Origin: an uncultured Sphingobacteriia bacterium
GTDB taxonomy: Bacteria > Bacteroidota > Bacteroidia > Chitinophagales > Chitinophagaceae
Direction: 5' to 3'
DNA length: 13,566 bases
Assembly (NCBI GenBank): GCA_945957225.1
Contig: CAMFKK010000025.1
Location: forward strand, 1 to 13,566
Shown: one piece after another, positions 6,208-13,566 of the stretch
Position numbering within the stretch: the stretch's first letter is position 1
Layout: each line of letters starts with the position of its first letter
The notes under the pieces: model-generated
The model's input: only the letters and a program-made list of their open reading frames with translations
Database searches by the model: none
What the model was told of the DNA's origin: nothing
Position numbers and translations under genes: made by a program

Positions 6208-7149
6208 ATGCAGGTACACTATCTGGATCAGTCTTCTCTTCCTGAATTTAAAAAGGCCGTGATTACCATCGGCAGTTTTGATGGTGTGCACCTAGGGCAT
6301 CAACAAATTATCCAACAATTAAAGGCCGAAGCAAAGACCATTGGCGGTGAAAGCATTATTATTAGTTTTTACCCCCACCCCCGTTCGGTGATTTCCCAAA
6401 ATCCAGATAGTATTAAGTTATTGGGCACTTTGGAAGAAAAAACCCGATTATTGGCGGCTACTGGGATTGACCATTTGGTGATTGTTCCTTTTGACTTGGC
6501 TTTTGCCAACCAATCGGCTCAGTCATATATCAGTGATTTTTTAGTGGCCAATTTTCATCCACATACAGTGATTATTGGTTATGACCATAAGTTTGGAAAT
6601 AACCGTACCGGCGATTTTAAATTGCTTCAATCTTTTGGGCAGGCATTGGGTTTTGAAGTCAAAGAAATTCCAGAACATTTATTGCACCAAGTGGGTGTAA
6701 GTAGTACTAAGATAAGACATGCCATTAGCAATAGCCATATTGAAACTGCCAACCAATTCTTGGGCTATCCCTATTTTTTTGAAGGTAGGGTGGTCATGGG
6801 GAATCAATTGGGTAGAACCATTGGATACCCCACCGCCAATTTGGTTTTATCAGATTTAGAGAAATTGATTCCGGGCAATGGCGTGTATGCCGTACAAGTA
6901 TTGATCAAAAATGGAGCCCCCTCTTTAGTCTTAAACGGAATGATGAATATTGGTGTTAGACCAACTGTGGATGGAATTAATCGCGTGATTGAAGTAAACC
7001 TATTTGATTATGAGGGAGACCTTTACGGAAAATGTTTGGAAGTTAGGGTCTTGCATTTCTTGCGTGCAGAACAAAAATTCAATGGTTTGGAGGCCCTAAA
7101 AAACCAATTGGCCTTGGATCAACTATTGGCCAAGCGATTATTGGCTTAG
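6208..7149 (+). CDS. ribF: Bifunctional riboflavin kinase / FAD synthetase
   Basis: RibF phosphorylates riboflavin to FMN and adenylates FMN to FAD. The N-terminal FMN adenylyltransferase domain (about 1-165) has GSFDGVHLGHQ (22-32, the nucleotidyltransferase HxGH-type site), FYPHP (54-58), IGYDHKFGNNRTGD (123-136) and SSTKIR (165-170). The C-terminal riboflavin kinase domain (about 180-310) has GRVVMGNQLGRTIGYPTANL (183-202), NGVYAV (214-219), MNIGVRPT (236-243) and the IEVNLFDYEGDLYG segment (251-264). Length (313 residues) is typical of the complete two-domain enzyme. The frame is open further upstream with ATGs at 6136 and 6181, but 6208 gives the usual short MQVHY...LPEFKKAVITIG beginning and does not overlap purM. 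Its stop abuts the stop of convergent holA with no base between. Confidence 0.94.
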   Translation: MQVHYLDQSSLPEFKKAVITIGSFDGVHLGHQQIIQQLKAEAKTIGGESIIISFYPHPRSVISQNPDSIKLLGTLEEKTRLLAATGIDHLVIVPFDLAFANQSAQSYISDFLVANFHPHTVIIGYDHKFGNNRTGDFKLLQSFGQALGFEVKEIPEHLLHQVGVSSTKIRHAISNSHIETANQFLGYPYFFEGRVVMGNQLGRTIGYPTANLVLSDLEKLIPGNGVYAVQVLIKNGAPSLVLNGMMNIGVRPTVDGINRVIEVNLFDYEGDLYGKCLEVRVLHFLRAEQKFNGLEALKNQLALDQLLAKRLLA

Positions 7150-8154
7150 CTATTGCATCATTTTTACCACCATTTCTTTTAGAAGACCAGCATCGGAAGT
7201 ACCTCCATTATTCACCCCCACACTTTTAAGGTTGTATTGGTGTAATAAGAGTAAGATGGTTTCCACCGCTTGATAAGAATATTTGCGCGCAGCATTTTGA
7301 TAGTCTCTCATAAAAAAAGGACTCACCCCCATAATGGATGCCATTTCTTTTTCATTGGTTCCTTGAAGGGCATACACTTGGTAAACCTTGCTGAAGAAAT
7401 TATAGATTGATGGAAGCACCAACTGAATGGGTGCTGACTTAGGATTGGCTTCAAAATACTGTACAATTCTAATGGCTTTGGCTAGGTCTTTTTGCCCAAT
7501 GGCAGCTTGTAATTCAAAGGGATTGAATTCCTTACTGATACCAATATAGGTTTCAATATCGTCTTCGGTAATTCCCTTTCTTGCGCCTAGGTTTACTTTA
7601 AGTTTTTCTACCTCGTTCTCAAGTCTATTTAGGTCATTGCCAATATGATCAACTAATAGGTTTAATGCCTTTGGCGATATGGTCAATCCTTGCTGAATCA
7701 CCATTTGGTTGGTCCATTCAGGTAACTGGTTATCGTACATTTTTTTGGTGGTCATTAACTCTGACTTTGACTTAAGCACTTTGTACAAAGGCGACCTACC
7801 ATCAAACTTTTTTTCTTTATGACTGACCACTAAGACCGTTGTCTTTAATGGATTGTCAATATAGGCCTGCAATTTCTCCAGTTCTTTTTGGGCCATATGC
7901 TGGGCCTCTTTGAGCAATACTACTTGGCGTTCTGAAAACATGGGATAGCGCATACAGGCATTGACTACTGCCGCCCAATCGGCATCCTTGCCATAAAAAA
8001 CAGAGAGATTAAAGCCCGCTTCAGCTTCTGAAAGAATCTGGTGTTCTGCATAATTGACTATCTGGTCAATATAATAAGACTCCTCACCTTCTAACCAATA
8101 AACCGGTTTGAAATTTCCTTTTTTCCAATCACCAATGATTTTTTCTGCAGACAT
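7150..8154 (-). CDS. holA: DNA polymerase III delta subunit
   Basis: HolA is the clamp-loader subunit that opens the beta sliding clamp during replication. The protein begins SAEKIIGDWKKGNFKPVYWLEGEESYYIDQI (2-32), where the KPVYWLEGEE stretch is the family's 'P-x-Y-lL-x-G-e-E' start of a degenerate AAA+ fold without a functional Walker A. It continues with YPMFSERQVVLLKEAQ (69-84), a VLVVSHKEKKFDGRSPLYK segment (107-125), a domain II with LLVDHIGNDLNRLENEVEKL (about 166-185) and EFNPFELQAAI (about 209-219), then the helical C-terminal collar domain. The length of 334 residues is normal. The ATG at 8154 fits the conserved N-terminus. The 128-bp gap to the divergent gene at 8283 holds no obvious strong promoter consensus. 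Confidence 0.92.
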   Translation of the reverse strand: MSAEKIIGDWKKGNFKPVYWLEGEESYYIDQIVNYAEHQILSEAEAGFNLSVFYGKDADWAAVVNACMRYPMFSERQVVLLKEAQHMAQKELEKLQAYIDNPLKTTVLVVSHKEKKFDGRSPLYKVLKSKSELMTTKKMYDNQLPEWTNQMVIQQGLTISPKALNLLVDHIGNDLNRLENEVEKLKVNLGARKGITEDDIETYIGISKEFNPFELQAAIGQKDLAKAIRIVQYFEANPKSAPIQLVLPSIYNFFSKVYQVYALQGTNEKEMASIMGVSPFFMRDYQNAARKYSYQAVETILLLLHQYNLKSVGVNNGGTSDAGLLKEMVVKMMQ

Positions 8155-8282
8155 GGCTGCAAAGATGGGATTTGCAGGGCAGATTAAAAAAAATGCGGAA
8201 AATGGATTTTTTTGTGAGCTAAAATGGGTTTGGCACGGTTTTGGTATTTTAGGGGGTATCGAACAATTATAAATTTAAAAAC

Positions 8283-9263
8283 ATGAGTTACTCAGCAAGC
8301 AACAATCCGCAAACCACTCCCCCAACAGACAACCGTAAATTGATTTATGGTATCCTGATAACCGCATTGATTGCCACTTGGGGATATATTTTTTACGACA
8401 AGAGCCAGACCAAGGAAACGGTGGCTCAATTGCAAACAAAAATTACCAATGTAGACTCTGCTAGAAATGCTATTCAACAAGAATTTATCTTGGTAAGTGC
8501 AAAAGCCGATTCTTTGACCCAGACCAACCTGCAATTACAGGGTTCATTGGCTGAAAAAAGCACCGAAATCCAAACTCTGAAAGGCAATATTGGTAGCATT
8601 TTGCGCAAGAAAAATGCCACTGCATCAGAATTATCTGATGCCAAAAAAATGATTGCCGATTTGAATGGCAAAATCAATGGTCTTTTTGTAGAAATTGAAC
8701 AATTGAAAGGAGAAAACAAGCAGTTGACTGCTAACAATCAGCAATTGACAACTGAGAAAACCCAATTGACTTCTGACAAGAAAAACTTGGAAGAAAATCT
8801 GAGCAAGACCAATTCTGAGAAGCAACAATTGGCTGATAAAGTTGATGTAGCTTCTACCTTACACGCTTCAAATGTGGGAATTGTAGCCATCAATCTAAAA
8901 AACAGTGGCAAGGAATCTGAAACCAATACCGCAAAACGTGCCGATTATATGCGTGTGAACTTTGTATTGGATCCAAACAGGGTTAGCCCAAATGGCACCA
9001 AGGATTTATATGTGGTGATCAGTGGACCAGATGGTAAGATCTTTAATGAGGGTGGAAATTTTACTACCCGTGAAGAAGGTGAAAAAGGATATACCAATAA
9101 AGTATCTGTGAACTATGAACAAAACAAAGTAGTTCCTGTAAGCTTTAACTGGAAGAAAACAGACAAGTTTGTAGAAGGTAATTATAAGATTGAAATCTAT
9201 CACAATGGTTTCAAAATTGGTGAGAGTATCAAGACCCTGAAAAAAGGTGGCTTGTTTAGCTAG
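8283..9263 (+). CDS. Membrane-anchored coiled-coil protein of unknown function
   Basis: I do not recognise a named family. The 326-residue protein has a short cytoplasmic, Asn/Pro/Thr-rich tail (1-18), one TM helix (about 20-37, LIYGILITALIATWGYIF), a long probable coiled coil (about 44-189) and a C-terminal mainly beta domain (about 193-326) rich in alternating hydrophobics, for example YMRVNFVLDPNRV and DLYVVISGPDGKIF. With no basic cluster after the helix, the coil and C-terminal domain are probably periplasmic (signal-anchor topology). Residues 147-167 are three exact heptads starting QLT. The ATG at 8283 follows an A/T-rich leader. A strong terminator 28 bp past the stop indicates a single-gene transcription unit. 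A role as an envelope spacer or scaffold is only a guess. Confidence 0.85.
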   Translation: MSYSASNNPQTTPPTDNRKLIYGILITALIATWGYIFYDKSQTKETVAQLQTKITNVDSARNAIQQEFILVSAKADSLTQTNLQLQGSLAEKSTEIQTLKGNIGSILRKKNATASELSDAKKMIADLNGKINGLFVEIEQLKGENKQLTANNQQLTTEKTQLTSDKKNLEENLSKTNSEKQQLADKVDVASTLHASNVGIVAINLKNSGKESETNTAKRADYMRVNFVLDPNRVSPNGTKDLYVVISGPDGKIFNEGGNFTTREEGEKGYTNKVSVNYEQNKVVPVSFNWKKTDKFVEGNYKIEIYHNGFKIGESIKTLKKGGLFS

Positions 9264-9290
9264 TATCCTATTTTAAGTTCCAATATCTAG

Positions 9291-9321
9291 GGTCCCCGCA
9301 AATGCGGGGACCTTTTTGTTT
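9291..9321 (+). terminator. Strong rho-independent terminator
   Basis: GGTCCCCGC (9291-9299) pairs with GCGGGGACC (9304-9312) across the tetraloop AAAT, giving a 9-bp GC-rich stem directly followed by TTTTTGTTT. It ends the coiled-coil gene transcript and separates it from the histidine kinase gene that begins 25 bp downstream, so the kinase would need its own promoter or read-through. Confidence 0.93.
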
Positions 9322-9345
9322 GTCATATTTGATTAATTTAGGCCA

Positions 9346-10524
9346 ATGGTATCTTCTTGGTTTAACTGGCGTACCCTCTTGGTGATTGTGGCTGTGCTGA
9401 TTGTCAGCGGCACCATTGTCTATACCCAATACCTATCTGGAAAGATTGCAAAAGAAGAGCGAAGAAATGTAGAAGCCTGGGTAGAAGCTCAGAGAACCAT
9501 CCTTTATTCTTCTGATACCGCTAGTATAAATTTGGCAACCAAGATTATTACAGAAAATGACCAAATACCCATTATTGAGACCAATGAAAAAGACAGTCTT
9601 ACTGGGAATTTTCTAAATATGGATACGGCACTTGTAAGACAGAATCCTAGTTATTTGAAGGATAAACTTAGACAGTTCAAACGCTATAATAACAAACCCA
9701 TTATTAGTGTCTTAAGGGATCAACCCTATCAGGCCAACAAATATTATTATGGAGAAAGCCCCTTACTCAAAGAAACCAAGCTCTATCCTATTATTCAATT
9801 GATGGTCATAGGTTTATTTATTCTCATTGCCATATTATTACAAAGAACCCATTATAGAAGTAGTCAGAATCAGCTTTGGGCTTCACTTGCCAAAGAGACC
9901 GCCCACCAATTGGGCACACCCGTTAGCAGTTTGGAAGGCTGGTTAGAAATCTTAAAAGAGCATCCTGAAAATGCGGGTTATGTTCCAGAAATAGCCAAAG
10001 ACGTACAAAGACTACAGTTGATTACTGATAGATTTGGCAAGATTGGTAGTCAACCAAAATTAGAGCCCACCAATTTAAATAGACAGATTGAATTGATTGT
10101 TCAATACATGAAAAAAAGGGCAGGCGGTCAAGTAGGATTTGAATACGTTGCTCATAATGGGGACCTGATTGAAGCTGAGATCTCTCCACCGCTTTTTGAT
10201 TGGGTCATGGAAAATTTGCTCAAAAATGCTTTGGACGCTATGGATGGTAAGGGCATGATTACCGTAGCCATGCATGCCACCAATCATGAAATAGTGATTG
10301 ATGTAACAGATACGGGTAAAGGCATTGCCTCCCAACACTTGAAAAAAGTTTTCAAACCTGGTTTTACCACCAAGAAAAGAGGTTGGGGACTAGGGCTTTC
10401 TCTCAGCAAAAGAATTGTTGAGCAGTATCATAAAGGCAAGCTCTTTGTCAAGTGGAGCGAGCCTGGTAAGGGAACCAGTTTTAGGATTATCCTTCCAATG
10501 GTTCCAAAAGACTTCCTTGGCTAG
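9346..10524 (+). CDS. Two-TM sensor histidine kinase, no receiver nearby
   Basis: This is a membrane histidine kinase of a two-component system. TM1 (about 10-28) and TM2 (about 147-166) bracket a roughly 115-residue periplasmic sensor region with no recognised domain. The cytoplasmic part follows TM2 almost at once, without an evident HAMP domain. The H-box is ETAHQLGTPVSSLEGW with His187 as the likely phosphorylation site; this AHQLGTP form, instead of the usual HEIKNPL/HELRTP, is one I associate with Bacteroidota kinases. The ATPase domain has an N-box ENLLKNALDAM (289-299), G1 DTGKGI (322-327), an F-box-like FKPGFTTKKRG (336-346) and G2 WGLGLSLSKRI (347-357). The 392-residue length fits a complete kinase. 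No response regulator gene is adjacent, so it is an orphan and its stimulus and target are unknown. Its 3' end overlaps a small gene on the other strand. Confidence 0.92.
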   Translation: MVSSWFNWRTLLVIVAVLIVSGTIVYTQYLSGKIAKEERRNVEAWVEAQRTILYSSDTASINLATKIITENDQIPIIETNEKDSLTGNFLNMDTALVRQNPSYLKDKLRQFKRYNNKPIISVLRDQPYQANKYYYGESPLLKETKLYPIIQLMVIGLFILIAILLQRTHYRSSQNQLWASLAKETAHQLGTPVSSLEGWLEILKEHPENAGYVPEIAKDVQRLQLITDRFGKIGSQPKLEPTNLNRQIELIVQYMKKRAGGQVGFEYVAHNGDLIEAEISPPLFDWVMENLLKNALDAMDGKGMITVAMHATNHEIVIDVTDTGKGIASQHLKKVFKPGFTTKKRGWGLGLSLSKRIVEQYHKGKLFVKWSEPGKGTSFRIILPMVPKDFLG

Positions 10525-10783
10525 CCGTTTTACCAAAACAACTCATGGCAGTTTGCCATTGTTGCAAGGACTGTGGCGTAGTGGTCTCTGTGTACAAATC
10601 CGCCTCACTAAAGAGTTGAAATAATTCTTTTTTTTCTCTGTCAAGAATGGCGTTTTGTTTACCCAGTCTATGCAAATAATGTTGCATGCGGGATAATTTT
10701 TCGTCGGAGAGATGGTCGAATGCGTGCTGCTGCATTAACTGTCCGGTTGCATTCACCAAAAGCTCATAGGAATTTGTTTTCAT
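10487..10783 (-). CDS. Small protein of unknown function
   Basis: This is a 98-residue, Gln/Leu-rich, predicted helical and soluble protein without signal peptide, TM segment or recognised domain. The first 65 residues (for example HLSDEKLSRMQHYLHRLGKQ) have the hydrophobic periodicity of amphipathic helices and look like real coding sequence. The C-terminal dozen residues are encoded opposite the last codons of the histidine kinase (38-nt overlap) and are probably unconstrained. It starts at ATG 10783 with no strong ribosome-binding site or consensus promoter. It lies in the gap between the convergent kinase and glgB and could be transcribed by glgB read-through. A spurious ORF remains possible. 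Confidence 0.55.
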   Translation of the reverse strand: MKTNSYELLVNATGQLMQQHAFDHLSDEKLSRMQHYLHRLGKQNAILDREKKELFQLFSEADLYTETTTPQSLQQWQTAMSCFGKTASQGSLLEPLEG

Positions 10784-10908
10784 AGTGCTTCATTTTGGGT
10801 TATCAGCCTGGATTACACTACAAAGAGACAACGAAATCTTGTATTATGTTGTTTACGGAATTGTTAAGACTTGGTAATGGTGCATAAGTTGGGGATATAC
10901 TTCAAATT

Positions 10909-12951
10909 TTACTTTAAGACAAGGGCTCCCAATGCGGGCAAATTCAGTTTAATCTGATAGCATTGAGAGGGTTTATCTACTAGCTTAAAACTGATGCTTG
11001 GGTTAAAGACGTCTCCAGTTCCCCAATACGCGGTGTCATTGCTATTAAAGACTTCTTTCCACTTGCCTTTGCCATGTACAAATATTTCCCAATCATGCCG
11101 TACAACTGGGGTGACATTCAAGATGATAAGTAAATTATCCTTGGCTTTTTTGCCCTTGCGCATATAAACCAATACAGATTCTGAACGGTGATGTAGATCT
11201 ACCCATTCAAACCCCCCGGGCTCAAATTGGTGTTCATATAATGCTGGTTCATTTCTATAGAGCGCATTGAGTTGTTGCACACAGTATTTGAGTCCTCCAT
11301 GACTTACATGCTCCAATAATTCCCATTGCAATTCCGATTTATAATTCCACTCATTGGTGGCTCCAAATTCATTACCCATAAAGAGTAGTTTGGATCCCGG
11401 ATGGGTGAACATATAGGTATATAGCATTCTTAGGTTGGCAAATTTCTGCCACTCATCCCCAGGCATTTTATACAACATGGGGCTTTTACCATGTACCACT
11501 TCATCGTGTGAGAGTGGGAGCATGAAATTCTCGTCATAGAAATACATCATGCTAAAAGAAAACTTGTCTTGCTGAAACTGACGAAAAATGGGATCCAGGT
11601 TAAAATAATCTAAGGTATCGTGCATCCAACCCATCATCCATTTCATACCAAAACCCAATCCTCCTTCAAAAGTTGGCTTGCTAATTTTTGGCCAGTCTGT
11701 AGCTTCCTCTGCAATGGTTTGTATGTCTGGGAAATCGCGGTAAAGCGTTTCATTTAAATCAGTTATAAAAGCAATGGCTTCTATATTTCCGTTGCCACCG
11801 TATTCATTGGGTTCCCATTGTCCCGCATTCCGGCTATAATCTAGGCGTAGCATGGAACTCACCGCGTCTACCCTAATGCCATCGGTATGGAATTTATCGC
11901 ACCAAAATCTAGCACTACTAATTAAAAAGGATTTGACTTCTCCCCTTTTGTAATTAAAGATATAGGAGTTCCAGTCAGGATGAAAGCCTTTGCGCATATC
12001 GGCATACTCGTAGGTATGGGTTCCATCAAACATAAAAAGTCCGTGTGCGTCATATGGAAAATGCGAAGGCACCCAATCTAAGATGACGCCAATCCCTGCT
12101 TGGTGAAAAGCGTCAACCATGGCGGCATAATCTTGTGGGGTACCAAATCTAGAAGTGGGCGCAAAATATCCGGTTCCTTGATATCCCCAAGATCCATCAA
12201 AAGGATGCTCCATTACGGGCATCAATTCCACGTGTGTGAACCCCATTTCTTTTACATAGGGCACTAGCCTTTCTGTAATTTGCGCATAGGTATTATAGGT
12301 TTCCTCGTCGTGTTTATTGGGGCGCATCCAACTGGCCAAATGCACTTCATAAACGGAATAAGGTGCATTGAGTGCATTGTGTTTTTTCCTAGTTTTCATC
12401 CAGTCAGCATCCTTCCATTCATAATCTGTTTGCCAAGTAATGGAAGCAGTATTGGGTCTTTTCTCCCAAAAATTAGCATAGGGATCTCCCTTATCTAATC
12501 TAATGCCTTTAAAACCGTGGATATGGTATTTATAGGCTTCCCCCTGTCCTAGGTGCGGAATAAATCCTTCCCAAATACCTGAGGAATCTAGTCTTACTTT
12601 TAAAGGATGGGTTTCTTTATTCCAACTATTAAAATCTCCGCTAACCGCAACAAAACTGGCATTGGGTGCCCAAACAGCAAAATAAGTGCCTGGTGTCTCA
12701 TTCACGCTTATTTGCTTGTTGCCAAACAATTCATACAACCTATAATGGGTACCATTTTGAAAATTGCGAATATCTTTCTCGGTGAACAAAGAATAGTTCC
12801 AAACAGGTTGGTTGGTATCTACAAAATGTAATTCTTCATATTTTTTCATAGGCGCTGTTCCAACTTTTTTTGATTTGCTCTCTCTTTTCTTGGTTGAAGC
12901 TACATCCTCTTTTTTGATATTGGTACTAGTCTTTGAATTTCTAGATGGCAT
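10909..12951 (-). CDS. glgB: 1,4-alpha-glucan branching enzyme (GH13)
   Basis: GlgB cuts alpha-1,4-glucan chains and re-attaches them as alpha-1,6 branches during glycogen synthesis. Domain order is a basic Ser/Lys-rich N-terminal tail (1-35), a CBM48-like beta-sandwich (about 85-170, FAVWAPNASFVAVSGDFNSW), the catalytic (beta/alpha)8 barrel (about 200-560) and a C-terminal beta domain (about 590-680). The four GH13 conserved regions are intact: LDWVPSHF (291-298), DGIRVDAVSS with nucleophile Asp362, TIAEEATDWP with acid/base Glu415, and LPLSHDEVVHGK with Asp483. The length of 680 is in family range. ATG at 12951 is used; ATG at 12849 (MKKYEELHF) would remove the low-complexity lysine-rich tail. 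No other glycogen genes (glgA, glgC, glgP) are adjacent. It diverges from an outer-membrane protein gene. Confidence 0.95.
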   Translation of the reverse strand: MPSRNSKTSTNIKKEDVASTKKRESKSKKVGTAPMKKYEELHFVDTNQPVWNYSLFTEKDIRNFQNGTHYRLYELFGNKQISVNETPGTYFAVWAPNASFVAVSGDFNSWNKETHPLKVRLDSSGIWEGFIPHLGQGEAYKYHIHGFKGIRLDKGDPYANFWEKRPNTASITWQTDYEWKDADWMKTRKKHNALNAPYSVYEVHLASWMRPNKHDEETYNTYAQITERLVPYVKEMGFTHVELMPVMEHPFDGSWGYQGTGYFAPTSRFGTPQDYAAMVDAFHQAGIGVILDWVPSHFPYDAHGLFMFDGTHTYEYADMRKGFHPDWNSYIFNYKRGEVKSFLISSARFWCDKFHTDGIRVDAVSSMLRLDYSRNAGQWEPNEYGGNGNIEAIAFITDLNETLYRDFPDIQTIAEEATDWPKISKPTFEGGLGFGMKWMMGWMHDTLDYFNLDPIFRQFQQDKFSFSMMYFYDENFMLPLSHDEVVHGKSPMLYKMPGDEWQKFANLRMLYTYMFTHPGSKLLFMGNEFGATNEWNYKSELQWELLEHVSHGGLKYCVQQLNALYRNEPALYEHQFEPGGFEWVDLHHRSESVLVYMRKGKKAKDNLLIILNVTPVVRHDWEIFVHGKGKWKEVFNSNDTAYWGTGDVFNPSISFKLVDKPSQCYQIKLNLPALGALVLK

Positions 12952-12996
12952 AAATCAATGATTATCAAATAAGAAAATTCTTTAACACAAGTTTAC

Positions 12997-13012
12997 AACT
13001 AAACATTTAGTT
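12997..13012. promoter_or_regulatory. 16-bp palindrome between glgB and the outer-membrane gene
   Basis: AACTAAA and TTTAGTT form perfect 7-bp arms around CA (12997-13012). It lies 46 bp upstream of glgB and 62 bp upstream of the divergent gene, where an operator affecting one or both could act. The region is A/T-rich, so a chance palindrome cannot be excluded. No clear TAnnTTTG promoter match is seen for either gene. Confidence 0.35.
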
Positions 13013-13073
13013 AATATATCACAATTTATGGATTTTGCAGCCAATTGCATCCAATACCTTAATAACTGCCCCA

Positions 13074-13518
13074 ATGAGTAAAAACCTATGTTTATTCTTA
13101 TGCCTTTTTTTTGTCTTTAGTAAAATACAGGCACAAAGTTCCAGTATCAAAGGAACCGTTACGGATACCTTAAACAAACAAAATCTTTCTAATGCAGTGG
13201 TCTCTATTTTAAGACCAAAGGATTCTGTTTTGGTTAAATTTGTGCGTACAGATAGCAAGGGAAGTTTTGACTTGAAGCAGGTTCCTGCTGGTAAATACCT
13301 GATGATGGTTTCCTACCCCAATTATGCAGAATATGTTGACCAGATTATTCTAGAAGGCGGTGCCGATAAAACCCTTGGGATGATTCCACTGATTACTAGG
13401 GCTACCCTATTGCAAGAAGTAATTGTGAAACAACGCATTTCTGCCATTCGGGTAAAAGGAGATACAACAGAATACCGTGCGGATAGTTTTCATGTTGGCC
13501 CCAATGCTGACGTACAAG
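13074..13518 (+). CDS. Outer-membrane beta-barrel protein with CarboxypepD_reg-like domain, N-terminal part
   Basis: Only the first 148 residues are genomic. They comprise a signal peptide (Met1 to about Ala20; hydrophobic LCLFLCLFFVFSKIQAQ with probable cleavage before Gln21), a carboxypeptidase-regulatory-like beta domain (about 24-105, SSIKGTVTDTLNKQNLSNAVV through FDLKQVPAGKYLMMVSYP) and the linker LLQEVIVKQRISAIRVKGDTTEYRADSF. This architecture and the KGDTTEYRADSF signature are what I recall from Chitinophagaceae outer-membrane proteins related to TonB-dependent receptors, where a plug and large barrel follow. Function is therefore inferred as envelope transport or a related barrel role, not demonstrated. 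The ATG at 13074 gives a good signal peptide. The frame is cut at 13518, where synthetic adapter sequence begins; residues translated beyond that point are artefactual. Confidence 0.85.
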
Positions 13519-13566
13519 CTGTCTCTTATACACATCTCCGAGCCCACGAGACCGGAGCCTATCGCG
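13519..13566 (+). other. Illumina Nextera adapter and index (not genomic)
   Basis: Positions 13519-13537 are the 19-bp Tn5 mosaic end CTGTCTCTTATACACATCT. They are followed by CCGAGCCCACGAGAC (13538-13552), the standard read-2 adapter tail. CGGAGCCT (13553-13560) fits an 8-base i7 index (N720 from memory), and ATCGCG (13561-13566) is one mismatch from ATCTCG, the start of the P7 flow-cell sequence. This is untrimmed read-through adapter assembled onto the contig end. Its translation in the frame of the preceding gene begins VSYTHLRAHET, a known database contaminant peptide. Confidence 0.98.

Noticed and set aside
13019..13258. 79-codon minus-strand ORF at the right end
   Set aside because: It lies antisense to the signal peptide and CarboxypepD_reg-like domain of the outer-membrane protein, which is clearly the coding strand.
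13519..13537. Tn5/IS50 mosaic end as evidence of a natural transposon
   Set aside because: It is followed by the synthetic Illumina adapter tail and an index, not by transposon sequence, so it comes from library preparation.

Overview
This 13.6-kb stretch looks like ordinary chromosomal DNA from a member of the Bacteroidota, most probably the Chitinophagaceae. The family assignment is an inference. It rests on the style of the proteins: the elongated purM variant, the AHQLGTP histidine-kinase H-box, and an outer-membrane protein with a CarboxypepD_reg-like domain whose final residues resemble Chitinophagaceae barrels. A TAnnTTTG-type promoter element and AGTGAA-type intergenic repeats agree with it. 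The last 48 bases are not genomic. They are an Illumina Nextera adapter with an index, so this is a contig end.

Layout from left to right. (1) The N-terminal third of smc on the minus strand runs off the left edge. (2) Diverging from it, two glycosyltransferase genes on the plus strand form an operon with a 1-nt gap, and both seem to start at TTG. (3) A gene-free stretch of about 490 bp (3599-4092) is packed with repeats: a perfect 40-bp tandem duplication that includes the stop of the second glycosyltransferase, three palindromic boxes spaced exactly 36 bp apart, two hairpins sharing CCTAGGC arms (one a good terminator), and an inverted copy of the AGTGAA repeat on the far side. (4) On the minus strand, ftsE and purM. 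(5) ribF, divergent from purM across 86 bp with a good Bacteroidota-type promoter element. (6) holA, convergent with ribF with no gap. (7) On the plus strand, a membrane-anchored coiled-coil protein of unknown function that ends in a strong terminator, then a stand-alone two-TM histidine kinase. (8) A small unknown protein on the minus strand whose 3' end overlaps the kinase gene. (9) glgB on the minus strand. (10) The start of a CarboxypepD_reg-type outer-membrane protein on the plus strand, cut off by the adapter.

Most genes are housekeeping: chromosome organisation (smc), replication (holA), cell division (ftsE), purine synthesis (purM), flavin cofactors (ribF) and glycogen branching (glgB). 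Gene order changes strand often and only the glycosyltransferase pair is a convincing operon. I found no phage, CRISPR, toxin-antitoxin, tRNA, rRNA or transposase genes. No novel multi-gene system is visible. The most unusual structure is the composite non-coding repeat module at 3593-4060. The most important practical observation is the adapter at 13519-13566, which would give a false C-terminus to anything translated through it.
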